This document shows positions 35,062 through 46,299 of a DNA stretch of 64,000 bases, piece by piece. The position numbers and the translations under genes are program-made. This DNA comes from Pseudeuparius sepicola (lineage: Eukaryota; Arthropoda; Insecta; Coleoptera; Anthribidae), in assembly GCA_963920635.1 (NCBI GenBank), contig OY987299.1, forward strand, positions 22,584,901 to 22,648,900, read 5' to 3'. Every line of letters starts with the position of its first letter. Position 1 is the stretch's first letter. The notes under the pieces were generated by a model, which saw only the letters and a list, made by a program, of their open reading frames with translations, was not told where the DNA came from and did no database searches.

Positions 35062-35165
35062 TGTTATCATATCTTGGGTTATGGAGATTTCCACGTAGGT
35101 CGTTTTAGCAGCCTCCTTGGCGACGTTAGTACAAGCCCCAAATCCGGGGCATGTTCTGACTGAAA
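35062..35165 (-). CDS. Megf8: Megf8 exon 10
   Basis: Residues ~1934-1968. Donor GTAAGG. Two acceptors six bases apart (TTTTCAG and TTTCAG) both keep the frame, giving or removing two residues before RTCPGFGACTNVAKEAA. The rest reads KTTYVEISITQDMIT. Confidence 0.8.
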
Positions 35166-36248
35166 CTGAAAATGTGCTGTTGGCCCTCCCTGGACTTCCA
35201 TTTGTCAAATAGCATGAAACACGTGCATACTTTTTTGTTGATTTTGAGTGCTTGCCTATTATCACTTTTTCTCACAGGTAAAATATAATATGACTGATCA
35301 GAATAGTTCTATTATTTGCCTTTTGTACAATATGGCAGCACAATATGGCATTAGGAACATAATAGCTATGTTCGCGCAGCGATCACGAACTGGTTAGAGT
35401 AAGCGTCAATCAGATTGGCGCAAAGAACTTCTAAAATTCAAAATCACCAATATTAACAGTTATTATAGTTTGGAACTGATACGGGATTGCTCCCCGAACA
35501 TACCTAATAAGGACTGTTTCAGCAGAACTTCAAACTATTTGAAATCAGTTTGAAACTGTCAGGATCATGCGCGGTTTTATTTTTCAAATGTCAAAATGAG
35601 ACTGTGAGTGCTTCTGACAATTTCAAACTAGTTTGAAATTCTGCCGAAACAGACCTATAGGGGAGCAAAGGTATATATTATTATACAACCTAGATGCACA
35701 GAGCCTACGGGAGTATGTCGAATGTCTCGTGATTTTTGAGCCACTGGACAGAATCTTGAGACAAACCAGCTTGTACTGCAAGTGCGAAAGAATTGAAACG
35801 AGGCGGAAGAGGGACGGGTAGATGGGCGCTCGCCAATGAAAACTTAGAATCAGATGGTTTATCTACTTGATAGTAGATGGAGCAATTTTCAATTTATTTG
35901 GAGAATCGGCATTTCTGAATATCTGAATGTCTGTTGATACCACGGCAACCTGATGAAAACTGTCTGTACTCCTAAGTTGTTTAATTGCCAAGAAAATAAA
36001 GAAAAGGAAAGAATAATATAATTAGGGAAGTGTAATTTATTATCTGACACAAGTGCCATTTCGTCACTGTCGACAAATTTAGAAGTCAACGCACCACGAC
36101 CTTCTTATTTAATAAAAAATAACAACACAATCTATCTACCTGGTACTAAAAGCTGCAACTTTTTTTGTAGTAAAAGTTACTTAAAATAATTTCATTATGT
36201 CATTATGAAACTGCTACCTATTCTTAGGATTATTTTTTATTGACTTAC
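35166..36248. other. Megf8 intron 9
   Basis: Contains a small inverted-repeat element at 35512-35653; nothing else recognised. Confidence 0.5.
35512..35653. mobile_element. ~140-bp MITE (GTTTCAGCAGAACTTCAAAC)
   Basis: The left GACTGTTTCAGCAGAACTTC and the right GAAATTCTGCCGAAACAGAC are inverted repeats. A related, more decayed copy lies at 55289-55440. Confidence 0.7.
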
Positions 36249-36548
36249 TCATTTGCTGCTCATATCCCATCGGGCACTCGTCTGTGTTACTGTGGCAGAT
36301 CTCGGCCCTCGTGAAGTTCCCCATTTTATTGGCACAGTATCCACATCCGCGTTCCCTCAGACATTTGAAACGCGACGAAAAAAGATTGCAAATGTCGACG
36401 GGCAAGTCGATTTTTAAGACGGAGGCTTGAGAATCGATGCCCCAACCGCCAATGACGTAGGCGGCATCGCCATCGGGTTCTATTGTCATTGCTTGAGCAT
36501 ATGTCTGCCTGGGATAAGGGTCAAATTTTGGACCAATTTTATGTATAT
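36249..36548 (-). CDS. Megf8: Megf8 exon 9: last kelch blade of second propeller and PSI
   Basis: Residues ~1834-1934. Acceptor TTTTCTAG (phase 1), donor GTAAGTC (phase 1). It encodes AAYVIGGWGIDSQASVLKID (kelch double-glycine strand), then the PSI domain CNLFSSRFKCLRERGCGYC and CHSNTDECPMGYEQQM. Confidence 0.92.
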
Positions 36549-36600
36549 CTAGAAAATGTAATTTGACAAATGCTGACATGAAATATCGGACCCTACAAAC

Positions 36601-36745
36601 CATCCCTCATTAAGTTGATCCACTGATTGCAATTGTAAGAAAACGCATATAAAGTATCGCTTATATTCCAAGGGTAAATTCTGCCCCCAAGCACCAACAT
36701 GTAGTTGTCTGTTGTGACTGCGGAATGGAAAAACCTTGGCTTTGG
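36601..36745 (-). CDS. Megf8: Megf8 exon 8: kelch blade
   Basis: Residues ~1786-1834. Acceptor TTTTTTACAG, donor GTTTGT (weaker than the others), phases 0 in and 1 out. It encodes RFFHSAVTTDNYMLVLGGRI, then SDTLYAFSYNCNQW, a full kelch repeat. Confidence 0.9.
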
Positions 36746-38769
36746 CTGTAAAAAAGAAAATGACTGAACTCTCTTTAATTATTAATATTAATACTAAACT
36801 GTCTCGCATAAATCTGCACATTCTTTAAAAGAAGAATTTCACTTTGAATTTAAATTATTATAACACACTGGTATATATGCCAATGAAAGGTAACCTTTAA
36901 AAATCCGCTTAACATTTTCACAGATAATAGCAAAGAGTAAGCAATGGGCTTTTTCACTAACTTTGGAAAACCACACATTTTAGATTTTTTTAAATCTTAT
37001 TTCAGGGTATGTTGGTGCATGTTTTGGGTACACTATTTGCATCAAGTATTGAATGGATTCAAATATTATTTGAACAAAAGTTGGATCAAACATGGGATGC
37101 ATCATGTGGCACCGGCTTGAAGAGGGTCATAACGTAATGACTTTAAGTCCAAGCGTTGACTGACGTATTTATAAAGACTTCTCACGGCTATAGCTTTAGT
37201 TCGTGGAAAACAGATGGCTCTGATAGCTAACAGTGTATTCTGCATTGTATTTTATCTCCGGAAAGCACATGGTGAGCCAAAAATGTGTCAGACGTGACAG
37301 CCGTGAGCAGTCTTTAATTTTTTTTTTAATTCACATTTAATTAATTAATATTTATTATAATTTTAATACCACCAGTGTGGTATTTTCCCCAAAAATACTT
37401 TACGCCCTAGTTACGTCAAACCAATATTGTGGTAGCTAAAACTAATAGGAAACCCAATAACTTCTTCACAGTACCAAATTTAATATAGGACTAGAACAGT
37501 TAACCAATTGATCGTTAAATATCTATTAACTCAATAAATATATTAAAAACTGAAGGTTCATCCTAAATGACAGCTATCAAATTAACTTCAAGTTTTAGGC
37601 ATGGTAATTAAATTTAAATGCGGTAAGTAAATTTTATATGGAAGCACAATGGTCTAGTGGCATGGTTCTCTCTTTGGGTACGAGAGGTTCAAATCCCGGT
37701 TGTGGCTACTTTTTTATTTTTGAAATCACATTTTCGAAAAGGCAAAATATTTATAATTTTTTGCAGTTTTTATTTTTGTCAGAAAATGTGTTAGTATTGT
37801 TTTATTGTGTCTCTGTGCCAATTTTCTGAAAGATATTACAATATTATTTGTTTTTTCTTAATTATTTTTCTCTTCAAATCGGTTGGACTATTTTTTCCCA
37901 CAAATAACTTAAAAATCTTACTTAATGGTTGCTCTCTTACTAAATTATAACAATATAAATAAGTTTCAACACAAAATTAAGGAGAAAAATAAGATTTTTA
38001 AAATCTAGTAAAGTAAGAAAAACATTCCCATTTGGTGCAAACTTTATGAATGGCACTGTATGTTGTGTTTTTTCAGAATTTTTTAACCATAATTTCGCCA
38101 GATAAATTCTTGACAAATTTGGAATTTCAAATTTCCTGCACAAATTACTTTACGGATCTCTGTTGAGAATTTAAGTTGCTAGTAATTATTGTCCTCGGTC
38201 AGTTTATTACTAAAATTATTTACAAAAAAAATGTTTTGAAAGATTTAACTTTACAATAAAAACTAACTAAAACAGATAGTTTTTGTGTGGGTAAGTAGAT
38301 AGACTAGAGATAAGTCACCTTAGCACTAACCGGTAGGATTTCCAATATGTACATTCGAATACGTACCTGATGCATTTCGTTCTAGGACTCAAGACAATAT
38401 AAATTCATATTCATACCAACCTAACGATTTTGTGGGGTTCGTTCTGATTAAATAGATTATCGTAATTTACAGTGTATTTAGCATTAAAGCAGGCAATAAC
38501 ATTGTAAAATGCAATTAAATTAAGATGCCTTATTTTATTATTTACTCTAATTTCTCAAAACGATGATCTCACTCTGGTAGAGACGCTGGGTGTTCGTGAC
38601 GTCATTTCGGCAGGAAGTTTTAGGTCTACGATTTGGTTTTTTGCTCGTAAAAAATACACTTGTGTGTAAAGTGAAAAATTAAGCTTTAGCGTATTAATTA
38701 TTTAACGAAACAGCAAAAAAATGTTTATTTTTTAGTGAAGGAAACATAATACTGCTTATCAATACTTAC
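36746..38769. other. Megf8 intron 7
   Basis: AT-rich; apart from the tRNA-like sequence at 37643-37707, nothing was recognised. Confidence 0.45.
37643..37707 (+). tRNA. tRNA-Pro(TGG)-like sequence with deletion (pseudogene or SINE head)
   Basis: It has an A box (TGGTCTAGTGG), an anticodon loop CTTTGGGT with TGG, and a B box (GGTTCAAATCC), followed by a T run at 37710-37715 usable as a pol III terminator. Compared with insect tRNA-Pro, about 7 nt (the 5' side of the T stem and variable loop) are missing, two anticodon-stem pairs are lost, and the acceptor stem AGCACAA/TTGTGGCT has a bulge. It is not expected to be a functional tRNA. Confidence 0.6.
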
Positions 38770-39568
38770 CAAATTGCCTGGGGCGGATATCACATAGCTA
38801 TTCAAATCGATCCACGTCCTAGTCTCATAATCCAGCTTATACAGGGTATTCGACAGCATCGAGATCTGCTTGTCGTAGACGTAACCGCCAAAAACAAACA
38901 AACTGCTCGAGTGCGCCACGGTCGTGTGTCCGATGATGGCGGGCGGCCCCTGCCCCTTCACCGGCACCGACTGCCAGTGCTCCCTGTCCAACCTGTACTC
39001 CCACACCGTGTTCAGAAATCCGTTTTGCGGCGACTCGCCCCCGATCAGGATCAGACTTTCCTTGTCCGCGTTCCGAAAGTATGTCAGCGTGTGCCCGTAG
39101 ACCGCCGGAGGCCAGTTGGAATGGTTGGCGCGCGTCTCGATCTCGCTCCACCTTTGGTTCTGAATGTCAAACTGCCAGAAGTCGTTCAACGTCCTATTAT
39201 TCAGGAACTTGACTTTCTTCGTGAGGCCGCCGTAGACGAAGATGGCCTGCCTGGAATGCACAATGTCGGCGCCGTGAAAGTATCTGCCCTGCGGCATTTT
39301 GGCGTCTGGCGTCGATTCGACCGTGACCTGCATCCAGGTTATGTTGCGGGTGTCGAATAGGCGTATGTCGTTTAGGGGGCCGTGAGACAGGGAGAAACCA
39401 CCAAACATCCATAGAGATCCCCTTCTATCTGACACTAACGAGTGGCCAAATCGGGGTAACGTTTTGCGTAGGTGTTCGTACTGGTCTGGTAACCTCATGG
39501 TGTCAAAGAGTTCAGAAAAGACGAGGTGGAATTTCTGTTGTCTATAATCAACATCAGGAATAATCATA
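38770..39568 (-). CDS. Megf8: Megf8 exon 7: second kelch propeller
   Basis: Residues ~1519-1785. Acceptor TTCTTAG (phase 2), donor GTAAGTAT (phase 0). It opens SMIIPDVDYRQQKFHLVF and continues through at least four kelch blades: LPRFGHSLVSDRRGSLWMFG, GRYFHGADIVHSRQAIFVYG, VYGHTLTYFRNADKESLI and IIGHTTVAHSSSLFVFGG. Each ends in the paired glycines and a tryptophan strand (W-M-Q, W-S-E, W-Q-S, W-I-D). The propeller is completed by exons 8-9. Confidence 0.95.
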
Positions 39569-39626
39569 CTAAGAAGGAGTGTGGGGCAAAAGTAACAGTT
39601 AAGATATACCTACTACCAGAGCTGGG

Positions 39627-39935
39627 CAGATCTATTTAAAAAAGATCGTTTTAAAGATCTAAGATCGCAATCCTGATCTTAGATCTAGATCTTTCTTGTT
39701 TCACTAAAGAACGATCTTTTTTAAAAAGATGTTTTGAAAAAGATCTGATCTTTGATCTTAATTTGACTAGATCATTTTAAAGATCTAAGATCGTTTAAAA
39801 GATCTAAGATCGTTTAAAAGATCTAAGATGGTTTTAAAGATCTAAGATCATTTTAAAGATCTAAGATCGTTTTAGAGATCTAAGACGTTTTAAAGATCTA
39901 AGATCTTTAAAAGGATCTAAGATCGTTATAATCTG
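39627..39935 (+). repeat. 19-bp tandem array (AAAGATCTAAGATCGTTTT)
   Basis: About a dozen degenerate units of AAAGATCTAAGATCGTTTT; mirrored by the array at 41150-41405. Confidence 0.9.
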
Positions 39936-40664
39936 TCACTTCACTTTGACGTGGCATGATCTTTGAGAAAGGAGGAAGATTTATTCTCCGAAAGCTCAGA
40001 AAACAAATTTGTTGAAGTTATTTTTTGAGTTACACGTTTAAAGTTTCGTTCATTCACTGTTAAGAATTTATGAATTTTCCAGGCAACTTGAAAAAGTTGT
40101 CTTTCGATCAATTTGGTGGCGAAAAACCCAATTAAAAATTAAATGGATCTGTTTGCGCCACAAATAAATTTTATAAAATATTCAGTTACTTTCGTTACTA
40201 ACGAGCGTTCATTTAAAGCAGTTTACCTGAGGAGATCTCTAGGTCTCAGCTAAAGTGCAAATAATAAAAACAAACTGACGTACATTTTACCTACAACTAC
40301 AAGAACCTATTTTGAGGTCAAATTTAAATGAATGCTTAATGTTAATTTGTATTTTATTTTCAATTATCTGTTTCTCAAAATTCCGAATTTTATAACTTAA
40401 GTTATAAAATTATGAATTGCATAAATAATCGGTGAACACGTTTTTACAAGAAAAGTTTAATTCTCCATAGGTATATCAACTGATTGATTACGTAACCAGT
40501 TCAGTTAGAGTAGTAACTTTACGTAACTAGTTACGTAAAATTTTACTTTACACAACTAGTTACGTAAAACTGGACGTATCATCACTTGCTCAGGTTTTGA
40601 AAGATATCACTTTATACCAAGTCAAAATTAGGAAAAGTATTTATAGACATCTATATTAACTATA

Positions 40665-41130
40665 CAGTAACCGGCAGAAAGTTGGACACAAATGAAAAAC
40701 TTTATTATTAATTTCTCAGAAAATTTGGTGCATCATATCAAACTCAAAACGCACATATGAAAATTTAAATATCTCTTTTTGGATATGAGGTAGATTCAAA
40801 AATGTCAAAATAACTCAAGAGTAAAGTACCCTTATTTTTTAAAATACGGTGAAAAGTTACTTACAAAAGTTGTTTGGAATGAAAGGTGGATGTCAGATTT
40901 AAAGTCGCAGCCACCTAGTAAAAAAAAAGAAATTTAACTTTTTTTGTATTTTTTTCTACCACCCTGTGTATTAAAAAAACAAAATACCACAAGCACAACT
41001 TATCATCAGATAACACACGAATTTGCTACTAAACTTTAATTTTGTTCGATTAGCAGCTAGAAATTTAAATTAATCGAAATCAGAGTTCAAAAATATTAAA
41101 TTTTTGTGTCCAACTTTCTGCCGGTCACTG
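40665..41130. mobile_element. Tc1/mariner-type MITE, TA target duplication
   Basis: The 28-bp ends CAGTAACCGGCAGAAAGTTG.../...CTTTCTGCCGGTCACTG differ at one base and are flanked by TA on both sides. It is 466 bp, non-coding and nested in the hAT-like element. Confidence 0.9.
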
Positions 41131-41149
41131 TATAATATCATGAATTTTG

Positions 41150-41405
41150 TTCAAAGATCTTAGATCGTTTAGAAGATCTTAGACTGTTTAGAAGATCTCA
41201 GATCGTTTAGAAGATCTTAGACTGTTTAGAAGATCTCAGATCGTTTAGAAGATCTTAGATTGTTTAGAAGATCTTAGATCGTTCAAAAGATCTTTGATTG
41301 ATTGATCTTTTTAAACAGATCATTTTTAGACGATCTTTGATCTATTTTTAAACGATCTTAGATCTTTTTTGAAAAACGATCTGATCTATGAACTAGATCG
41401 TTTTT
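41150..41405 (+). repeat. 19-bp tandem array (AAGATCTTAGATCGTTTAG)
   Basis: Units are the inverse type of the left array, with alternating TTAGACTG and CTCAGATCG variants. Confidence 0.9.
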
Positions 41406-41587
41406 GGCGCGATCTTTCCCAGCTCTGCCTACTACCATGGTGTTTTGGGAAAGAGAGAGAGCATTATACCACAATTCAATTCAGATTGTGTAAAAATTTA
41501 CTAATAACTAATTTACTATTGAATAATGGATAAAAAAAGATGTGGAAGTAGTGCTCAGCAGTTTTATATCTGTTATATCATGCTTAC

Positions 41588-41852
41588 CTTTCGCCGCAAG
41601 ATGGTCCAGCCCATCCAGAATTACACAGGCACCTTCCGTAATTTTTGTCACATGTCCCTTGTTCCTGAGCATAACTACAATTATTGGGACAAAGTTCAAT
41701 CTCACAATTAAATCCGACGGAACCCTCCGGACAGAGACACTGGTCATTCCGGCATTCTCTAGGAAGATCACAGTTATCGCAGTTGAGTATTTTGTAAACA
41801 GCACTGAAAGATTCTCCTGGAAGACCCTGTTTGTAATGGACCACCAACTGAC
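41588..41852 (-). CDS. Megf8: Megf8 exon 6: end of CUB2 and EGF domains
   Basis: Residues ~1431-1519. Acceptor TTATTTTAG (phase 1), donor GTAAGCAT (phase 2). It encodes LVVHYKQGLPGESFSAVYKI (last CUB strands), DLPRECRNDQCLCPEGSVGF and QGTCDKNYGRCLCNSGWAG. Confidence 0.93.
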
Positions 41853-41911
41853 CTAAAATAAAACATGGGCGTTAAGGAAGTGAAATACGATTTACTGTCG
41901 AAATATGTTAC

Positions 41912-42071
41912 CAGTTTTCGATTCGACCATCGACACGGGTAACGCTTCTTGGGTGCAAAATGCTGCGGACAATTGACTTTGAGTATTGACATCGCCGGCA
42001 AGACCTGGTGGGCCGTCGTATACGTACACCGCATTTTCTCCACAAGTTACATTCAACTGTGGTGCTTTAAT
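41912..42071 (-). CDS. Megf8: Megf8 exon 5: middle of second CUB domain
   Basis: Residues ~1378-1431. Acceptor TTCTTTTAG, donor GTAACATA, phases 0 in and 1 out. It encodes LNVTCGENAVYVYDGPPG, a typical CUB segment with C-x(n)-YDG. Confidence 0.92.
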
Positions 42072-42245
42072 CTAAAAGAAATGTTAAATTCAAATCAAAT
42101 CACAATATGCTTTATTGCGTAAAGAATTATTCTCATTCACAAAGCTGGTAGAAAAAACAACTACACAATGTCCGCCAGAAAGTACGCACCATGAGATTTT
42201 TTTATTTTACATTTATCAGAAAATTGTAATCTTGATAAAAGTTTG

Positions 42246-42757
42246 CACTGTCCGAACCAGTGGAGATATTTAAACCAAATTTGATGTGTAGTACCACCTT
42301 TTTGACTACGATATTTAGTGATAATATGAAGGTCCTGAAATAACCAGTGGTAGAGTTATGGGTTTTCACTATCACTAAATTTAAAAAGTAATTAGTACGG
42401 ACCTGTCTCACATCAACGTAAATTTTTTTTTCGTAAAGTTCTTTCAATTCTCTACAAAAAGTGTATCTTGACATTTTTTTGTATCTGCCACGGTTGTGTA
42501 GTAAATAAATTATTTCGTTTCCATCTCAGCCTTTTTTGCCTAAAAATGTGTTTTCTAAGATTATTGATAAATATCGCAAATAACAGAAATTAATTATGTA
42601 ACACTTATCGGATTCAGCTATTTTATTTTTAATTTTATGGAAACAATTTTAAAAATAAACTGGCACTTGGTTTGGGGTACATTACTTTATTATCATTTTA
42701 ACATTTTTATCAAATCTAGTATTATTTCTTAATAATTTTTATAATTCTAAATTTGTA
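42246..42757 (+). repeat. Left 512-bp inverted arm of mariner-like element
   Basis: Reverse complement of 43989-44499 with scattered substitutions. Confidence 0.9.
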
Positions 42758-43739
42758 CAACATTCAACAATTGTTCAAAATGTGATCCATTCTGTTGCAC
42801 ACATAATTCACTTCGACGCCTAACGGATTGAACAGCATCGATTAAATTGCCATTTCTCAATTCATCGCACGCATTTCTGATACGATCAATAAGTTGTTCC
42901 CTTGTTTCTACAGGAGTCGCATAGACTTGTTCTTTTAAAAATCCCCATACGAAGAAGTCCAGAGGTGTTATGTCCGGAGAACGTGGTGGCCAAGCGACCG
43001 GTCCCCCTCGTCCGATCCACCTATTTGGAAAGTTATTATTTAACCAGTTCCTCACATTTCGGTGAAAATGTGCAGGACAGCCGTCAAGTTGGAACCAAGC
43101 CAACAATCTTAAGTTTAAAGGAATGTCTTCCCACATATTATTATGCTCAGCTACTAAAAACTCCAAAAAATTGGCACCATTCACTCGCTGTGGCAAAAAA
43201 AAGGGTCCAAACAGATGATGGTTGTACAGTCCAATCCAAACATTGACACTAAATTCGACCTGAAAATTTCTTGGCCGGATTGCATGTGGGTTTTCTTGTG
43301 CCCAAATATGCTGATTATGAAAGTTTACTACTCCACGACGAGTAAAACACGACTCGTCCGTCCATAAAATGTTATTTAAAAATTGTCTATTTCCTTCAAT
43401 TGACTCCAAAATCCATCGGCAAAACACTAATCTTCTTTCTGCATCGCCGGGCCTTAAACCTTGTACGGGTTGTAGATGATACGCATGCCTGTGATCTCTT
43501 TTTAAAGCTCGCAAAATTGCAGACTTTGAAACACGTAGGGCCACTGACACTCTTCTGCTACTTGTTGTAGGATTCCTATCGAATTGCCGGTGCATGTTAA
43601 CAAACACCGAGGGACGCGGATGGCGCCTATTTGGAAATCGCCTCCGGTATTCTCTGGCTGCTTCCGCAGAGTTCCCATTTGCAACTCGATAGCAGAAATG
43701 GATGTCAGCCTGCTCTTCATTTGTAAATTGGAACGGCAT
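42747..43739 (-). CDS. Tc1/mariner-superfamily transposase (DD41D), intact
   Basis: About 330 residues from the ATG at 43739 (MPFQFTNEEQADIHFCYRV); a longer ORF start at 43760 adds seven residues. The N-terminus is a helix-turn-helix region as in DUF4817 proteins (AREYRRRFPNRRHPRPSVF). Catalytic acids are LWTDESCF, FQLDGCPAH and SPDITPLDFFVWG, with 41 residues between the second and third D. No stop or shift is present, so it is potentially active. In the family this enzyme cuts and pastes at TA sites. The stop codon lies 11 bp inside the left inverted arm. Confidence 0.92.
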   Translation of the reverse strand: MPFQFTNEEQADIHFCYRVANGNSAEAAREYRRRFPNRRHPRPSVFVNMHRQFDRNPTTSSRRVSVALRVSKSAILRALKRDHRHAYHLQPVQGLRPGDAERRLVFCRWILESIEGNRQFLNNILWTDESCFTRRGVVNFHNQHIWAQENPHAIRPRNFQVEFSVNVWIGLYNHHLFGPFFLPQRVNGANFLEFLVAEHNNMWEDIPLNLRLLAWFQLDGCPAHFHRNVRNWLNNNFPNRWIGRGGPVAWPPRSPDITPLDFFVWGFLKEQVYATPVETREQLIDRIRNACDELRNGNLIDAVQSVRRRSELCVQQNGSHFEQLLNVVQI

Positions 43740-43988
43740 TTTAATTATTAACAAAGACAAACTGCGGCGCTGCTACGTTCATCTACTGGATGACAGATTA
43801 TTGTATTATTAACTGTCAATAAGATTTTATTTTCCATGGCACACTTATCTTCACCAGTACGGCGATGCAGAAAGGACATTAGTATTTTGCCGATGGATTT
43901 TGTAGTCAAAGGAAATAAGACAATTTTTAAATAACATTTTATGGGCGGAAGAATCATGTTTTACTCGTCGTGGTATAATTTAGAATTC

Positions 43989-44499
43989 TACAAATTTAGA
44001 ATTATAAAAATTATTAAGAAATAATACAGATTTGATAAAAATGTTAAAATGATAATAAAGTAATGTACCTCAAACCAAGTGCCAGTTTATTTTTAAAATT
44101 GTTTCCATAAAATTAAAAATAAAATAGCTGAATCCGATAAGTGTTCCATAATTAATTTCTGTTATTTGCGATATTTATCAATAATCTTAGAAAACACATT
44201 TTTAGGCAAAAAAGGCTGAGATGGAAATGAAATAATTTATTTACTACACAACCGTGGCAGATACAAAAAAATTTCAAGATACACTTTTTGTAGAGAATTG
44301 AAAGAACTTTACGAAAAAAAAATTTACGTTGATGTGAGACAGGTCCGTACTAATTACTTTTTAAATTTAGTGATAGTGAAAACCCATAACTCCACCACTG
44401 GTTATTTCAGGACCTTCATATTATCACTAAATATCGTAGTCAAAAAGGTGGTACTACACATCAAATTTGGTTTAAATATGTCCACTGGTTCGGACAGTG
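43989..44499 (-). repeat. Right inverted arm of mariner-like element
   Basis: Partner of 42246-42757. The mirrored ORFs in the two arms are a consequence of the inversion. Confidence 0.9.
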
Positions 44500-44710
44500 T
44501 AAAAAATACTTCATATTTTTTCCAACACTTCAACGCCCTGTATCTCGGAAACTAAGCTTTCCCCGATATATGTTGATATAAAATGTTCATTTTAGATTAT
44601 CTTTTTCTATCTAATGTTAAAGTCCTACCACATAAAAGTGAACCACCCTGTATAAGGGTCATTCTCACATAACTGTTCAATTCAATCTTCTAGTGATATC
44701 ACAATATATA

Positions 44711-45600
44711 CAGGGTGTCCCAGGTTATTTGATCAGGACTTTGACATTTAGTGAGTTGCTCATATAAACATAGGCCCTAAAGTGCTTCGTTTCTGAGATA
44801 CAGGGCGTTGTAGTTCTCTTTTTGAAATTGAATTATGGCAATATCTCCTAAAATAATCAAGCTGATGAACTGAAATTTGGCACTGCAGTGTTTTGCTGAT
44901 GGAGAATAAGCTGTAAATGTCAATTTCTTCGTATCTCTCAGAAGGCGCCACTTGCACTATTTTTGGATGGTGCATTTACTAGCAACTTTTTTGAGGTTAT
45001 CTTTGTGGTCTTGCACCTACCGCTACAGATCTACTGTACCATTTAAAGTTAGAAAAAGATCCCTATGAGGAATGAAATAAAAATAATTCGCTTTCAAAAT
45101 GAAAAGGATTGAATTTGACAAAATTTTGACACCCTACTTCAAGAAAGCTAGTGGTGTTTTTACCAATGTTCATTTGGCTTTTTTTTTTCATCATTTTGAC
45201 TGTACAGTTGATCTGTAGCATTTGAAAGCGGTGGGCCAAAAATTTTATGTTTCAAATGTTGGAGTTAACAGGTGTTTTGGGGCACGTTTTGTCAATTTCA
45301 AATCAAACGGTTGATTTTATCGCTATGAAACAAGAGTACCTTTTTGTTTCAGAATAAAAAGATGCACTAAAAGGATGGACTTGCAAGACCAAAAAAATAA
45401 CCTCAAAAAAGTTACGAGTAAAAGCACCTGAGATATCCCCCAAAACACTGCAGTGACAAATTTCAGTTCAGCAGCTTGATTATTTTGGGAGATATTGCCA
45501 TAATTCAATTTCAGAAAGAGAAATACAACGCCGTATCTCAGAAACAAAGAACTTTAGGGCCTATGTTTATATCAGCAACCCACCTTATAATGAGTGTACT
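44711..45600. mobile_element. Foldback element, GATACAGGG family, copy 1
   Basis: Arms about 44755-45003 and 45350-45581 are inverted (AACATAGGCCCTAAAGTGCT pairs with its complement near 45560). A CAGGGTGTCCCAGG end sits at 44711. The interior matches the element at 53.3-54.2 kb. Confidence 0.75.
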
Positions 45601-46299
45601 GCTAGCGCCCCTTACTCACTGATTTGAACTAGCAGGAGTTAAAGAACTATTTGCAAAAAACTGCTCCTGCCGACATCAAAATGAGTAGAAGTATTTATAC
45701 TAGTAATAGATAGTTAGATATCCGGCAGTGTCAGAACTGCAATAATATCAGCTGCTTCCGTCATCTGACGCACTAGTCTAGTGGACAGTAAACCCACTGG
45801 CTGAAATGGATCGCAGAGTAGGCATCGTTATGATTTTTTAGTGTCGCTCGTAGCAATATACTCATATCATTTAAAAATTATGATGTGTGTATGGAAATTT
45901 GCGAAAAGCAAATGCTATTGCTTGTGATGTGATTAAAACATGTGCTGAAGGTGTTTCGAGTGTTATAACGCAAAATTAGCAGAATAAAGGCTGACAATAC
46001 CAATAAAGTGCAGATGAGAGATGAGTATTATTATTTCTATATCTTCATAACCTTCAAAAGAGTCTTCAACAATAACATTGAAGAATGAACTATGACAATA
46101 CCGCTCAACTATGAGCGTCAAGTTACTCCGGTGCTAAGGTTTACTTGCCCTACATATTTAAAACACATATTTAAAAAAACATGAACATGAAATTTAAAGA
46201 TTCTTAAATAGAAAAAAGGGAAAAAGTTAAGGGAATCGAATCGAACACTTATGTAAGAATCAACCATAATTAATAATTCCAATATACTATATATTTTAC
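45601..46299. other. Megf8 intron 4, nothing recognised
   Basis: No ORF or repeat supported. Confidence 0.4.

Larger units (their letters stand above)
39617..41427. mobile_element. Non-autonomous hAT-like element with GATC-rich arrays at both ends
   Basis: The ends CAGAGCTGGG and CCCAGCTCTG are flanked by the perfect 8-bp direct repeat CCTACTAC (39609-39616 and 41428-41435); both features fit hAT transposons. Directly inside each end lie tandem 19-bp units, in opposite orientation on the two sides. There is no transposase, and a second small element is nested at 40665-41130. Confidence 0.88.
42246..44499 (-). mobile_element. Mariner-like element (DD41D) with 512-bp inverted repeats
   Basis: The arms 42246-42757 and 43989-44499 are near-identical inverted repeats, starting at the ends with CACTGTCCGAACC and its complement. 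An intact transposase ORF lies between them on the minus strand. Such long arms are unusual for the mariner group, whose ends are often ~30 bp. The exact terminus and TA duplication are uncertain. Confidence 0.85.

Noticed and set aside
37638..37829. 63-codon ORF
   Set aside because: Its start is the tRNA-Pro-like sequence; the frame is accidental.
38837..39412. Several ORFs on both strands
   Set aside because: Shadows of the GC-rich kelch exon 7, with no domain of their own.
39627..41405. Arrays of short repeats that could suggest CRISPR
   Set aside because: Units are directly adjacent without unique spacers and belong to an insect transposon.
42202..44555. Two ORFs with nearly the same ~80-residue product, on opposite strands
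   Set aside because: They lie in the mirrored arms of the mariner-like element; the arms and not a gene explain the duplication.
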